A stretch of 34,235 nt of DNA from an uncultured Burkholderiales bacterium (lineage in GTDB: Bacteria > Pseudomonadota > Gammaproteobacteria > Burkholderiales > Burkholderiaceae_C). The position numbers and the translations under genes were made by a program. The DNA lies in NCBI GenBank assembly GCA_903892175.1, contig CAITHK010000194.1:1-34235 (forward strand), read 5' to 3'. Within the stretch, counting starts at the first letter, position 1, and the number at the start of each line of letters is the position of its first letter. Below, in pieces: positions 18,319 to 26,447 of this stretch. The notes below the pieces were generated by a model. That model did no database searches. It was not told the DNA's origin and saw nothing but the letters and a program-made list of their open reading frames with translations.

Positions 18319-18398
18319 CTGGATGCTTGACCAGTACTTTACCCGAAAGTCAAAACAAGTAAACAGTTTTTTTAGTCAGTTTGCCTTATCATTTGGGG

Positions 18399-18911
18399 AT
18401 GGCCAAACCACCCGCTCATGCAAGCCCTGCCCAGGACTGGCGGCAGTTGCATTTGGGGCGTTTGCTGGGGCACGCCATGCGCCGCTTTGACGCCCGTGTG
18501 CTGCATTTGATGGCGCACAACGAGGAGGTGCCCTTGGCCTTGTCGAACTTGGCTGCACGGGCGCAAGTCAGCGCGGCCCACATCCACATCACACGGCACT
18601 TGGGCCTGCACGGCTCACGCTTGAGTGACCTGGCACAAGCGGCGGGCATGACCAAGCAAGCCATGGGGGACTTGGTCACGCAATGCGAAGCCTGGGGCTT
18701 GGTCACACGCACAGCAGACCCCAGCGATGGACGCGCGCGACGCATTGTGTTCACCGACACCGGTTTGTCTTGGCTGCGTGCATTTGAGCGCGCCGTGGCA
18801 CAAGCCGAAAGCGAGTTTCGCCAAGAAGTCGGCATGGAGGTGGCCACGGTTGTGAGCCTAGGGTTAGAAGCCTATGCAGGCGCATACCCGGACCTAGAAT
18901 CGAACCCATAA
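18399..18911 (+). CDS. MarR-family transcriptional regulator
   Basis: A cytoplasmic DNA-binding protein of about 170 residues with the winged-helix MarR layout: a dimerisation helix (LHLGRLLGHAMRRFDARV), the helix-turn-helix around HITRHLGLHGSRLSDLAQAAGMTKQAMGDLV, and the wing SDGRARRIVFTDTG. The ligand and targets are unknown. The ATG at 18399 gives the family N-terminus but has no Shine-Dalgarno sequence; TATCAT at 18387-18392 could be a -10 directly before it. It is divergent from recA and lies 35 bases before the response-regulator gene, so cotranscription with the two-component system is possible. Confidence 0.88.
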   Translation: MAKPPAHASPAQDWRQLHLGRLLGHAMRRFDARVLHLMAHNEEVPLALSNLAARAQVSAAHIHITRHLGLHGSRLSDLAQAAGMTKQAMGDLVTQCEAWGLVTRTADPSDGRARRIVFTDTGLSWLRAFERAVAQAESEFRQEVGMEVATVVSLGLEAYAGAYPDLESNP

Positions 18912-18946
18912 ATTTTCGAAGAAGAACCACCACGCAGGAGACAACG

Positions 18947-19621
18947 ATGCGCATTCTGATTGCCGAAGATGACTTGGTGTTGGCCGATGGCCTGTTGCGC
19001 ACATTGCGTGCGTCAGGCGCTGCCGCGGACCACGTGGCCAGTGGCAGCGAGGCCGATGCTGCCTTGATGACCACCGATGAGTTTGATTTGCTCATTCTTG
19101 ATTTGGGCCTGCCGAAAATGCACGGCCTGGAAGTCCTCAAGCGCCTGCGTTCACGCGGCTCCTCGATGCCGGTGTTGATCTTGACGGCGGCTGACAGCGT
19201 GGAAGAGCGCGTCAAAGGCCTGGACTACGGTGCCGACGACTACATGGCCAAGCCCTTCAGCCTGCAAGAACTCGAAGCGCGTGTACGCGCCTTGACCCGC
19301 CGCGGCATGGGCGGCGCGACCTCGTCCATCAAACATGGGCCCTTGGTGTACGACCAAACCGGTCGTGTCGCCACCATAGACGGCAAGATGGTCGAGTTGT
19401 CCGCACGTGAGCTTGGTTTGCTGGAGGTGCTTTTGCAACGCACAGGCCGCTTGGTCAGCAAAGACCAGCTGGTAGAACGCTTGTGCGAGTGGGGCGAAGA
19501 AGTCAGCAACAACGCCATCGAGGTGTACATCCACCGCCTGCGCAAAAAGATAGAAAAAGGCCCGATCCGCATTGCCACCGTGCGCGGCTTGGGCTACTGC
19601 TTAGAAAAAATACCGGGCTGA
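18947..19621 (+). CDS. OmpR-family response regulator (QseB/TctD-like)
   Basis: A two-domain response regulator of 224 residues. The receiver domain has the acidic pair Asp8/Asp9, phospho-acceptor Asp52, Thr80 and Lys102 (KPFSLQEL). The OmpR-type winged helix occupies about 125-220 (LSARELGLLEVLLQR ... VEVYIHRLRKKI type recognition region, then IATVRGLGYCLE). AGGAGA precedes the ATG by about 7 bases. The partner kinase begins 19 bases downstream. Family resemblance is to TctD/QseB. Target genes are not evident, but the nearby decayed ferric-iron transporter or ahpCF could have been targets (inference). Confidence 0.95.
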   Translation: MRILIAEDDLVLADGLLRTLRASGAAADHVASGSEADAALMTTDEFDLLILDLGLPKMHGLEVLKRLRSRGSSMPVLILTAADSVEERVKGLDYGADDYMAKPFSLQELEARVRALTRRGMGGATSSIKHGPLVYDQTGRVATIDGKMVELSARELGLLEVLLQRTGRLVSKDQLVERLCEWGEEVSNNAIEVYIHRLRKKIEKGPIRIATVRGLGYCLEKIPG

Positions 19622-19640
19622 TCCCCGAGCCCACGCGTCC

Positions 19641-21083
19641 ATGGTCAAACTCTTTCAGCGCGAGCAAAGCTCGCTGTTTGGCGAGATCCTGGACTGGATG
19701 CTCACCCCATTGCTCTTGCTGTGGCCTGTGAGCTTGGCGCTGACGTGGTTGGTGGCACAAAACATTGCCGGGCGTCCGTTTGACCGTGGTCTGGAATACA
19801 ACGTCCAGGCTTTGGCGCAATTGGTCAAGGTGGAGCAACAACGCATGGCGTTTCACCTGCCGCTGCCTGCGCGTGAAATTTTGCGGGCGGACGATGCCGA
19901 TCTGATTTATTACCAAGTGCTGGGAACGCGCGGCGAGTTCGTCAGCGGGGAGCGCGACTTTCCCCTGCCTCACGAAGAAGACACGACACAGATAGGTGAG
20001 GTGCATCTGCGCGATGATGAGATGCGCGGCAACGATGTGCGGGTGGCCTACACCTGGGTCAACACAGGCCTGCCCGGCGCCAAGCCTGTGTTGGTGCAAG
20101 TCGGTGAGACCTTGGAAAAGCGTTCGGTGCTGGCCACAGAGATCATCAAAGGCGTGATGCTGCCGCAGTTTGTCATCTTGCCGTTGGCGGTTTTGTTGGT
20201 CTGGCTGGCTTTGGCGCGAGGGATCAAACCTTTGAACTCGCTGGAAGAGCGGATTCGACTGCGCAAACCCGACGACCTCAGCCCTTTGGACGAGCACAGC
20301 GTGCCCATGGAAGTCGCCCCCTTGGTGGCTGCGATCAACGACTTGCTCACCCGCTTGAAAGAATCGATCGCCACCCAAAAACGCTTCTTGGCCGATGCGG
20401 CACACCAACTCAAAACCCCGTTGGCTGGATTGCGCATGCAAGCGGACTTGGCGCAGCGCGAAAGCGCCAGCGCAGACGAACTCAAGCAGTCACTCAAGCT
20501 CATTGGCCGCGCCAGCATTCGCGCCACCCACACGGTCAATCAACTGCTGTCTCTCGCGCGCGCCGAAAGCGGCGGCACCCACACAGCGCGCGCGCCTTGC
20601 GACCTGGTGGCGCTGGCCAGTGACGTGATTCAAGACTCGCTGCCGCGCGCCATGGACCGCTGCATTGACCTGGGCTATGAAGGTGTGGCGCCTGGCAGCC
20701 CCGATGTCCGCATCTTTGGCAACGCCACCTTGCTCAAAGAGCTCATTCGCAACTTGGTGGACAACGCCATCAACTACACCCCCTCGAGCGATGAAGCCCC
20801 CGGCGTGGTGACCGTGCGCATATTGGCGGACCGGTTTGGCAAGGTGGTTTTGCTGCAAGTGGAGGACTCTGGGCCCGGCATCCCTGAAGCCGAACGCGAG
20901 TTGGTGTTTCAACCGTTTTACCGTGCCTTGGGCACCGAGGCCGATGGCTCAGGTTTGGGCTTGCCCATCGTGATAGAAATTGCCCAACAACACAGCGCGA
21001 CGGTGACCCTGGAAGAGGCCACCCCCGGCAAGCCCATGCCAGGAGCGCGCTTCACGGTGCGCTTTAGCGCGGGAGCACGTTGA
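19641..21083 (+). CDS. Sensor histidine kinase (TctE/QseC-like)
   Basis: A membrane sensor kinase of 480 residues. There is a transmembrane segment at about 21-40, a periplasmic sensor domain of about 130 residues (TctE N-terminal type, with RGEFVSGERDFPLP), and a second membrane segment at about 170-192. The H-box has His255 in FLADAAHQLKTPLAGL, the N-box Asn375 in NLVDNAINYTP, G1 is EDSGPGIP and G2 is DGSGLGLPIV. All kinase motifs are intact, so it should be functional with the upstream regulator. Its 3' end overlaps the convergent GST gene by 20 bases. The signal is unknown; TctE homologues sense tricarboxylates. Confidence 0.94.
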   Translation: MVKLFQREQSSLFGEILDWMLTPLLLLWPVSLALTWLVAQNIAGRPFDRGLEYNVQALAQLVKVEQQRMAFHLPLPAREILRADDADLIYYQVLGTRGEFVSGERDFPLPHEEDTTQIGEVHLRDDEMRGNDVRVAYTWVNTGLPGAKPVLVQVGETLEKRSVLATEIIKGVMLPQFVILPLAVLLVWLALARGIKPLNSLEERIRLRKPDDLSPLDEHSVPMEVAPLVAAINDLLTRLKESIATQKRFLADAAHQLKTPLAGLRMQADLAQRESASADELKQSLKLIGRASIRATHTVNQLLSLARAESGGTHTARAPCDLVALASDVIQDSLPRAMDRCIDLGYEGVAPGSPDVRIFGNATLLKELIRNLVDNAINYTPSSDEAPGVVTVRILADRFGKVVLLQVEDSGPGIPEAERELVFQPFYRALGTEADGSGLGLPIVIEIAQQHSATVTLEEATPGKPMPGARFTVRFSAGAR

Positions 21084-21720
21084 GCTGCAAGCGCTCGCGC
21101 TCGATCGCGCGTTGAACCGGCGGGTGCTGCGCCACACGCTGCACAAAAGCCCACAGCTGTGGGTAATCTTCGGGATGGATGCCAGCGATCGTGCCCCAAC
21201 GCGTGAGGGTCAAGGCATAAGCATCCAAGGGGCCAAAGTGGGTGCCACCGAACCAGGGCTGGCCGTTCGTCAAAGCGGCCTCCAGCAAGTATTGCATTTC
21301 GGCCAACAAACTGCGGTAAGTGCCCACGGCATGCACCTTGATGTCAGCTTGCACCTCGGGTGCGTTGCTGTACTTGTTGGGCATGAACACATGGGTGAAC
21401 GTGGTGTGCACCGTGTTGTTCATCCACATCAAAGTCTCCAGCACCTTGGCACGGGCCACACCAGCGGTAGGCAAAAAGTGGGCTTGCGGGAACTTCTCTG
21501 CCAAGTACAAGCTGATCGCCACGATTTGTGTGATGACTTGACCGTCATCCACCAGCACCGGCACTTGCCCGCGTGGGTTGATGCTTTGGTAGGCTGGCTC
21601 GTATTGCTCACCTTTGTGGAGCTTGACCATCTGAGGCTCATAGGCAGCGCCACTGGCCTCAAGCAAGCAATGGGGCACAAACGAACACGCGCCGGGGGCA
21701 AAGTACAAAACAAGACTCAT
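21064..21720 (-). CDS. Glutathione S-transferase family protein (beta-class-like)
   Basis: A 218-residue GST. The N-terminal domain opens LVLYFAPGACSFVPHCLLEASG, in which Cys12 sits where beta-class bacterial GSTs carry their catalytic Cys; NPRGQVPVLVDDG supplies the cis-Pro loop. The helical C-terminal domain includes WFGGTHFGPLDAYALTL. The ATG at 21720 overlaps the stop of the truncated ABC ATPase upstream (ATGA) and has AGGA before it, so the GST may now be translated by coupling to that remnant. The substrate is unknown. Its end overlaps the sensor kinase gene. Confidence 0.9.
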   Translation of the reverse strand: MSLVLYFAPGACSFVPHCLLEASGAAYEPQMVKLHKGEQYEPAYQSINPRGQVPVLVDDGQVITQIVAISLYLAEKFPQAHFLPTAGVARAKVLETLMWMNNTVHTTFTHVFMPNKYSNAPEVQADIKVHAVGTYRSLLAEMQYLLEAALTNGQPWFGGTHFGPLDAYALTLTRWGTIAGIHPEDYPQLWAFVQRVAQHPPVQRAIERERLQLNVLPR

Positions 21721-22220
21721 GGTTTTTCCTGTTGTTGAAGAAGATGTTCTTGCGCAGCACTTGTGGCGTGGGCCGCGCACGGCATGCTGCACAACTCATG
21801 GTGGTTCACCGGACACGCGCGGTTGAAGGTCACCACATGGTCCACCCCGGCACGAATCCCAATCCACTCACCCACCTTGTGGTCGTGGTGGCTGGGGACA
21901 TGGGCCATCACGGTCTCCCCCGTTTTGAGCCGCAAGGTGTACAAAATCTCTGATCCCCGAAACGACTTGCGCAAAATCTCTGCCTTCACGGGCGCATCGT
22001 CGTCATGCACGATGTCATCGGCACGCAACAAGACATCGCACACACCCGCCGTGACTCGCTCCAAACCGGCCACCGCACGCAGCAACGTGCTTTTGCCGCA
22101 TCCCCAGGGGCCAATCAGCACGCCCACTTCACCGGCATGCAAGCCAAAGCTCACGGCATCGACCAAAGGCCGTGCGCGGTCTGGATAACCCACTTGAAGT
22201 TGGGCAACATCTAAAAACAT
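21717..22220 (-). pseudogene. Internally deleted ferric-iron ABC transporter ATPase (fbpC remnant)
   Basis: The 167-residue open frame begins as a normal FbpC-type ABC ATPase, with Walker A GPWGCGKST at 37-45 (Trp where Ser is usual). After AGLERVTAG, at about residue 60 (nt ~22041), it jumps straight to the C-terminal TOBE-like domain (VLLRADDIVHDD ... FRGSEILYTLRL ... VPSHHDHKVGEWIGIR). The Q-loop, LSGGQ signature, Walker B and H-loop, roughly 170-180 residues, are absent, so it cannot hydrolyse ATP as an ABC subunit. The frame is preserved across the junction. A Cys/His-rich tail (CPVNHHELCSMPC) runs to the GST start. It is divergent from a permease/binding-protein fusion that is damaged in a matching way. 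Confidence 0.82.
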
Positions 22221-22264
22221 CGTTTCATTGTAAAGAGCGCACATGCCCCTCCCCACAATGCCGC

Positions 22265-22957
22265 ATGTCGTTTCGTGCCCAGCCTCTTGTTCGCGTGTTC
22301 ACTCTGTCGGTGGAGGTGTTGCTGGCTTTACAAGTGCTCACTGTGCTCTCGTCTTGGCTGCAGTTCACCCCGGAGTCGTCGTCCATCTTGGGGGAAATGG
22401 CCCGTACCGTGCTGCCCGATTACCTTGGCACCACCTTGTGGCTGTGTGCACTGGCAAGGCTCAAGGGCTTGGTCACCAACATGGCACGTGCGCCCCAAGG
22501 TGGCGACACCGACCAAATCAAAGCTGTGGCCAGCGGTGAATGCGGCGTGGCCTTGACCAACACGTATTACCTAGCGCGTTTGATGCGTTCCAGCAACCCG
22601 GTCGACAAAGCGGTCGCCGAGCGGGTGGGCGTGGTGTTTCCCAACCAGCAAAGCTGGGGCAAGCACGTCAACGTGGAGGGCGGTGCCGTGGCCCGCCATT
22701 CGAAGAACACCCCCAACGCGGTGAAGTTTTTGGAATACCTGGTCAGCCCTTCCGCGCAAAACCATTTCGCCAACGGCAACAACGAGTGGTCGGTGGTCAA
22801 AGGCTTGAAGCTCGACAACCCGGCCCTCAATGCCATGACCGGGGGCATCTTCAAAAGTGAGCTGGTGCCCATCAGTGCGGTGGGTATGAACCAATTCAAC
22901 GTGCAACAAATGTTGGGCCGCGGGTTTCAGGTGACGGCTCAGGTGGATTCGCTTTGA
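22265..22957 (+). pseudogene. In-frame fusion of FbpB permease start and FbpA binding-protein end
   Basis: A 230-residue chimeric frame. Residues 1-62 read as the N-terminus of a ferric-iron ABC permease (FbpB): RVFTLSVEVLLALQVLTVLSSWLQF is the first membrane segment, followed by ARTVLPDYLGTTLWLC. From about residue 63 (nt ~22450) it becomes the C-terminal lobe of the Fe3+-binding protein FbpA: GDTDQIKAVASGECGVAL, the iron-ligand Tyr pair at 101-102 in NTYYLARL, VGVVFPNQ, the GGAVARHSKN block and GNNEWSVVKG. The permease core and the N-lobe and signal peptide of FbpA are missing. A deletion of over 2 kb is implied if the ancestral order was fbpB-fbpA. The frame is open throughout, so a membrane-anchored product could still be made. 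Confidence 0.82.
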
Positions 22958-22973
22958 GGCAATCTCAATCGAC

Positions 22974-23032
22974 CTCATTGAGACAAACAATCACCCGCTG
23001 GATCATTCTTGGCTAACATCAGCCTCAATGAG
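22974..23032. repeat. Inverted repeat upstream of ahpC
   Basis: CTCATTGAG (22974-22982) and CTCAATGAG (23024-23032) are exact reverse complements, 41 bases apart, in the 120-base region before ahpC. They could be paired operator half-sites or a long-loop stem. I do not see a clear OxyR (ATAG-N7-CTAT) pattern. Confidence 0.6.
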
Positions 23033-23077
23033 TCCTGCTCATTCGATAGTTTTTAGCAACCAACCAAAGGAATCCAC

Positions 23078-23641
23078 ATGTCCCTGATCAATACCCAAGT
23101 TCAACCCTTCAAAGCCAACGCCTTCCACAACGGCAAATTCATCGAAGTCACCGAAGCCAGCCTTAAGGGCAAATGGTCTGTATTGATTTTCATGCCAGCA
23201 GCGTTCACCTTCAACTGCCCCACAGAAATTGAAGACGCCGCCGACAACTACGCCGAGTTCCAAAAAGCAGGCACCGAGGTGTACATCGTCACCACCGACA
23301 CCCACTTCTCGCACAAAGTGTGGCACGAGACATCGCCTGCTGTGGGCAAAGCCAAGTTCCCACTGGTGGGTGACCCCACCCATCAACTGACACGCGCTTT
23401 TGGCGTGCACATCGAAGAAGAAGGCCTGGCCTTGCGCGGCACCTTCGTGATCAACCCCGATGGCGTGATCAAAACCATGGAAGTTCATTCCAACGAAATC
23501 GCCCGTGACGTTAAAGAGACGGTGCGCAAGCTCAAAGCGGCTCAGTTCACGGCTGCCAACCCTGGTCAAGTCTGCCCCGCCAAGTGGAACGAAGGCGCCA
23601 AGACCCTGACGCCTTCTTTGGACCTGGTCGGCAAGATCTAA
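23078..23641 (+). CDS. ahpC: Alkyl hydroperoxide reductase, peroxiredoxin subunit
   Basis: AhpC is a typical 2-Cys peroxiredoxin that reduces H2O2, organic peroxides and peroxynitrite in the cytoplasm. The 187-residue length is standard. Peroxidatic Cys47 is in FTFNCPTE with Thr44 and Arg120 completing the active site; resolving Cys166 is in GQVCPAKW. The C-terminal region ends TPSLDLVGKI, including the helix linked to peroxide sensitivity. AAGGA precedes the ATG. AhpF, its reductase, is 147 bases downstream after two stable hairpins. Confidence 0.98.
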   Translation: MSLINTQVQPFKANAFHNGKFIEVTEASLKGKWSVLIFMPAAFTFNCPTEIEDAADNYAEFQKAGTEVYIVTTDTHFSHKVWHETSPAVGKAKFPLVGDPTHQLTRAFGVHIEEEGLALRGTFVINPDGVIKTMEVHSNEIARDVKETVRKLKAAQFTAANPGQVCPAKWNEGAKTLTPSLDLVGKI

Positions 23642-23695
23642 GCAGTCACGCTGCTTGTTGGGGTGCGCACCCGGGGTGACCCGGGGTTGCGCCCC
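23640..23695 (+). promoter_or_regulatory. Tandem hairpins between ahpC and ahpF
   Basis: The first stem is AAGCAG/CTGCTT (23640-23656, 5-base loop). The second, 23660-23695, has an outer GGGGTGCG/TGCGCCCC stem with two wobble pairs and an inner perfect CCCGGG-GTGA-CCCGGG stem, nested within a tandem 9-bp repeat (ACCCGGGGT twice). No T tract follows, so these look like RNA-stabilising or attenuating structures rather than a full terminator. Confidence 0.65.
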
Positions 23696-23788
23696 ATCTC
23701 ACAGCGCCATTGCTTTGAGCCGCCCGTTCTGGGCTGCCTCACCCATTTCATTTTTTTGCTAGGCGCTCAGACGCCGAAAGGACACCAC

Positions 23789-25378
23789 ATGCTCGACACA
23801 CAGATGCAAACCCAATTGCAAACCTATTTGCAAAACCTGCGCACGCCCATCCGCTTGATCGCATCCCTTGATGACAGCGCCAAGAGTACGGAGCTGCGCG
23901 AGTTGTTGCAGCAGATCGCCAGCCTGTCCGACAAGGTGAGCTTTGATGCGTCCGGCACCGACGCGCGCACGCCTTCGTTCGTGATTGCCAAACAAGGTGA
24001 GACACGCGGTGTGCGCTTTGCCGCCATCCCCTTGGGCCATGAGTTCACGTCCTTGGTGCTAGCGTTGTTGTGGACCGGCGGTCACCCACCCAAAGTAGAG
24101 CCGCAAGTGATTGAACAGATCCAAGCGCTCGACGCCGAGATGAACTTTGAGGTGTACATGTCCTTGTCCTGCCACAACTGTCCAGATGTGGTCCAGGCGG
24201 CAGCATTGATGGCCATCTACAACCCCAAGATTCACACCACCGTGATCGACGGCGGCATGTACCAAGCGGAAGTCGACACACGACAAGTCATGGCGGTGCC
24301 CATGGTGTTCATGAACGACGCCTTATTCGGTTCGGGTCGCATGACCCTGGAAGAAATCGTGGGCAAACTTGACAGCAATTCCGATGCACGTGAAGCCGCC
24401 AAGCTCAATGAGAAAGAGCCCTTTGATGTGCTGATCGTGGGCGGTGGCCCAGCTGGTGCCGCTGCGGCGGTGTATGCCGCACGCAAAGGCATCCGTGTGG
24501 GCGTGGCCGCAGAACGCTTTGGCGGTCAGGTCAACGACACCATGGCGATTGAAAACTACATCTCGGTGTTGGAAACCGATGGGCCCAAGATGGCCGCCGC
24601 GATGGAAGCCCAAGTGCGCCACTACGAGGTGGACATCATGAACTTGCAGCGTGCCGACAAAGTGGTGCCTGCCGCCACACCTGGCGGCTTGACGCAGGTG
24701 CACATGGCCAACGGTGGGGTTCTCCGCGCGCGCAGCGTGATCTTGTCCACCGGTGCGCGCTGGCGCAATGTCAACGTGCCCGGCGAAGCGCAATACAAAA
24801 ACAAAGGGGTGGCCTATTGCCCGCATTGCGACGGCCCCTTGTTCAAGGGCAAGCGGGTGGCGGTGATTGGCGGGGGCAACTCGGGCGTGGAAGCCGCCAT
24901 CGATTTGGCGGGCTTAGTTGAACACGTGAGCTTGGTCGAGTTTGCCGATGCTCTGAAAGCCGATGCGGTGTTGGTCAACAAGCTCAAGAGCCTGCCCAAT
25001 GTGAGCATTCACGTCAACGCGCAAACCACCGAGATCACCGGCGACGGCCAAAAAGTCAACGGCTTGACCTACAAAGACCGCGCCAGCGAAGCGCTACACC
25101 ACATCGAACTCGCCGGTGTGTTTGTGCAAATCGGTTTGGTGCCCAACACCGAATTCTTGAAAGGCACCCTCGAGTTGAGCAAGTTCGGTGAAATCGTGGT
25201 GGATGCCAAGTGCCACACCAGCCTGCCCGGCGTGTTTGCAGCGGGCGACGTGACCACCGTGCCTTACAAACAAATTGTGATTGCTGCAGGTGAAGGCTCC
25301 AAAGCCGCTTTGAGCGCTTTCGATTACTTGATTCGCCAACCCGTGGCCGTCAGCACGCCAGCCGCCACGCTCGCCTGA
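23789..25378 (+). CDS. ahpF: Alkyl hydroperoxide reductase subunit F
   Basis: AhpF is the FAD-dependent reductase passing electrons from NADH to AhpC. At 529 residues it has full length. The N-terminal double-thioredoxin domain contains redox pair Cys128/Cys131 (SCHNCPD); the FAD-binding GGGPAG is at about 218-223; the TrxR-type redox pair Cys344/Cys347 is in YCPHCDGP; the NAD motif GGGNSG is at 361-366; [15 protein letters not shown] is the C-terminal FAD motif. The ATG at 23789 has AAGGA upstream and gives the family N-terminus; the longer frame back to 23663 runs through the hairpins. A small GGCG/CGCC hairpin (23762-23775) sits just before the Shine-Dalgarno sequence. Confidence 0.97.
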   Translation: MLDTQMQTQLQTYLQNLRTPIRLIASLDDSAKSTELRELLQQIASLSDKVSFDASGTDARTPSFVIAKQGETRGVRFAAIPLGHEFTSLVLALLWTGGHPPKVEPQVIEQIQALDAEMNFEVYMSLSCHNCPDVVQAAALMAIYNPKIHTTVIDGGMYQAEVDTRQVMAVPMVFMNDALFGSGRMTLEEIVGKLDSNSDAREAAKLNEKEPFDVLIVGGGPAGAAAAVYAARKGIRVGVAAERFGGQVNDTMAIENYISVLETDGPKMAAAMEAQVRHYEVDIMNLQRADKVVPAATPGGLTQVHMANGGVLRARSVILSTGARWRNVNVPGEAQYKNKGVAYCPHCDGPLFKGKRVAVIGGGNSGVEAAIDLAGLVEHVSLVEFADALKADAVLVNKLKSLPNVSIHVNAQTTEITGDGQKVNGLTYKDRASEALHHIELAGVFVQIGLVPNTEFLKGTLELSKFGEIVVDAKCHTSLPGVFAAGDVTTVPYKQIVIAAGEGSKAALSAFDYLIRQPVAVSTPAATLA

Positions 25379-25597
25379 TCACTGCGAGGCCGCCGCTGAA
25401 GCAGGTGCGGCCGCCGTACCTGCCTCACGCAGCTGCAAGGCCTCAGGTGCGACTTGGTCATCCAAACGCGCGGCCTCATGATGCGCCGAGGGGTCTAGGC
25501 CAAGAAATCCAAAGTACCCGCCTGACCAAAGTGCAAACAGCACATTGACCAGCACCAACACGAGGGCCACATTGCGCCAAACGGAGGAGAAGTTCAT
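25379..25597 (-). CDS. Small single-pass membrane protein (N-terminal part of SPOR-type family)
   Basis: A 72-residue protein with one membrane segment (NVALVLVLVNVLFALWSGGYF), then a short periplasmic tail containing GLDPSAHHEAARLDDQVAPEALQLRE and an Ala-rich end. The stretch resembles the N-terminus of Burkholderiales proteins that continue into a SPOR (peptidoglycan-binding) domain, usually found downstream of birA and coaX. Here the frame stops soon after that stretch, so it may be a shortened form. The stop abuts the ahpF stop codon. Cotranscription with birA (52 bases away) is likely. Function unknown. Confidence 0.65.
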   Translation of the reverse strand: MNFSSVWRNVALVLVLVNVLFALWSGGYFGFLGLDPSAHHEAARLDDQVAPEALQLREAGTAAAPASAAASQ

Positions 25598-25649
25598 AGG
25601 TTGCTGTACCTTCTGGTGAGTGAATGACGAATAGGCGCTGTTGCAGACC

Positions 25650-26444
25650 TCACTGAGGCCGCACGCTCACCTCTGCACTGGTGATGCGCTCGCTGCCCTG
25701 AGCGGTCTCGACCCGCAATGCGCCAGAAGCGTCGACACCCTGTGCCGTGCCCACACGTCCATCGCTCAAGCTGACAGACCTGTCGTGCAAGACATCCCGG
25801 GCATTGAACTGTGCTTGAAAAGGGGCAAAACCCTCGCGTTCAAACGCCAAAAGGGTTTTCAACAAGGGCAAGGCCACTTGCGCCAAAGTGCTGGGGGCCG
25901 TGGCCTGTGGTGACAGCTGTTGCCAGCCCAAAGGTGCAGTAGACAGCCCTGGCTCTTGAGGGGGCGCGATGTTGATACCCACACCCACCACGCAGTAGCG
26001 GGGTTGATCTGGGGCAGCACCCGCCGTCAGCGCGGTTTCTATCAGCACGCCAGCCAGCTTGCCCCAACCGCCCGGCATGTCAGGTTGGGCCACCCACAAA
26101 TCATTGGGCCACTTCAAGCCAACACCCAGCGCACCCTCGGGGTCGAGACTCTGCGCCAGAGACAAGCCCACCGCCAGCGACAAACCCGACCAATCGCGAG
26201 GCATCAGGGGCAAACCCAAAGAAAAAGTGAGCGCGTCACCGGTCTGGCCGTGCCAAGGTCGCCCTAAGCGACCCCGGCCCGCCGTTTGTGCTTCGGCCAC
26301 CAACAGCACCGGGTCGGTGTGTCCGACTCGCGCACGGCGCATCAACTCGGTGTTGGTGGAGTCAATCTGGGTCAGCACCTCCACCGTCAGGCCAGACTGC
26401 CAAGCCACCAAGGCTTGCCACAGGTCTTCAGAGGGCCAGATCAT
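25650..26444 (-). CDS. birA: Biotin--[acetyl-CoA-carboxylase] ligase
   Basis: BirA makes biotinyl-AMP and attaches biotin to the acceptor Lys of the acetyl-CoA carboxylase BCCP subunit. The catalytic domain is complete at 264 residues: biotin-loop GRGRLGRPW at 56-64, the LKWPNDLWV block with Lys111, GGWGKLAGVLIE, and GVGINI. The small C-terminal SH3-like domain (about 215-264) is present. There is no N-terminal helix-turn-helix, so it is a group I, non-repressor BirA. It begins 3 bases from the end of the SET-domain gene, indicating one operon SET-birA-small membrane protein. The usual neighbour coaX is absent. Confidence 0.95.
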   Translation of the reverse strand: MIWPSEDLWQALVAWQSGLTVEVLTQIDSTNTELMRRARVGHTDPVLLVAEAQTAGRGRLGRPWHGQTGDALTFSLGLPLMPRDWSGLSLAVGLSLAQSLDPEGALGVGLKWPNDLWVAQPDMPGGWGKLAGVLIETALTAGAAPDQPRYCVVGVGINIAPPQEPGLSTAPLGWQQLSPQATAPSTLAQVALPLLKTLLAFEREGFAPFQAQFNARDVLHDRSVSLSDGRVGTAQGVDASGALRVETAQGSERITSAEVSVRPQ

Positions 26445-26447
26445 AGG

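Noticed and set aside
22172-22264. Longer N-terminus for the FbpB-FbpA fusion
   Set aside because: The extra residues lie in the divergent promoter region and overlap the fbpC remnant start; the permease-like sequence begins at the ATG at 22265.
22997-23077. OxyR site before ahpC
   Set aside because: One GATAG-like piece at 23045-23049, but no partner half-sites at the required spacing.
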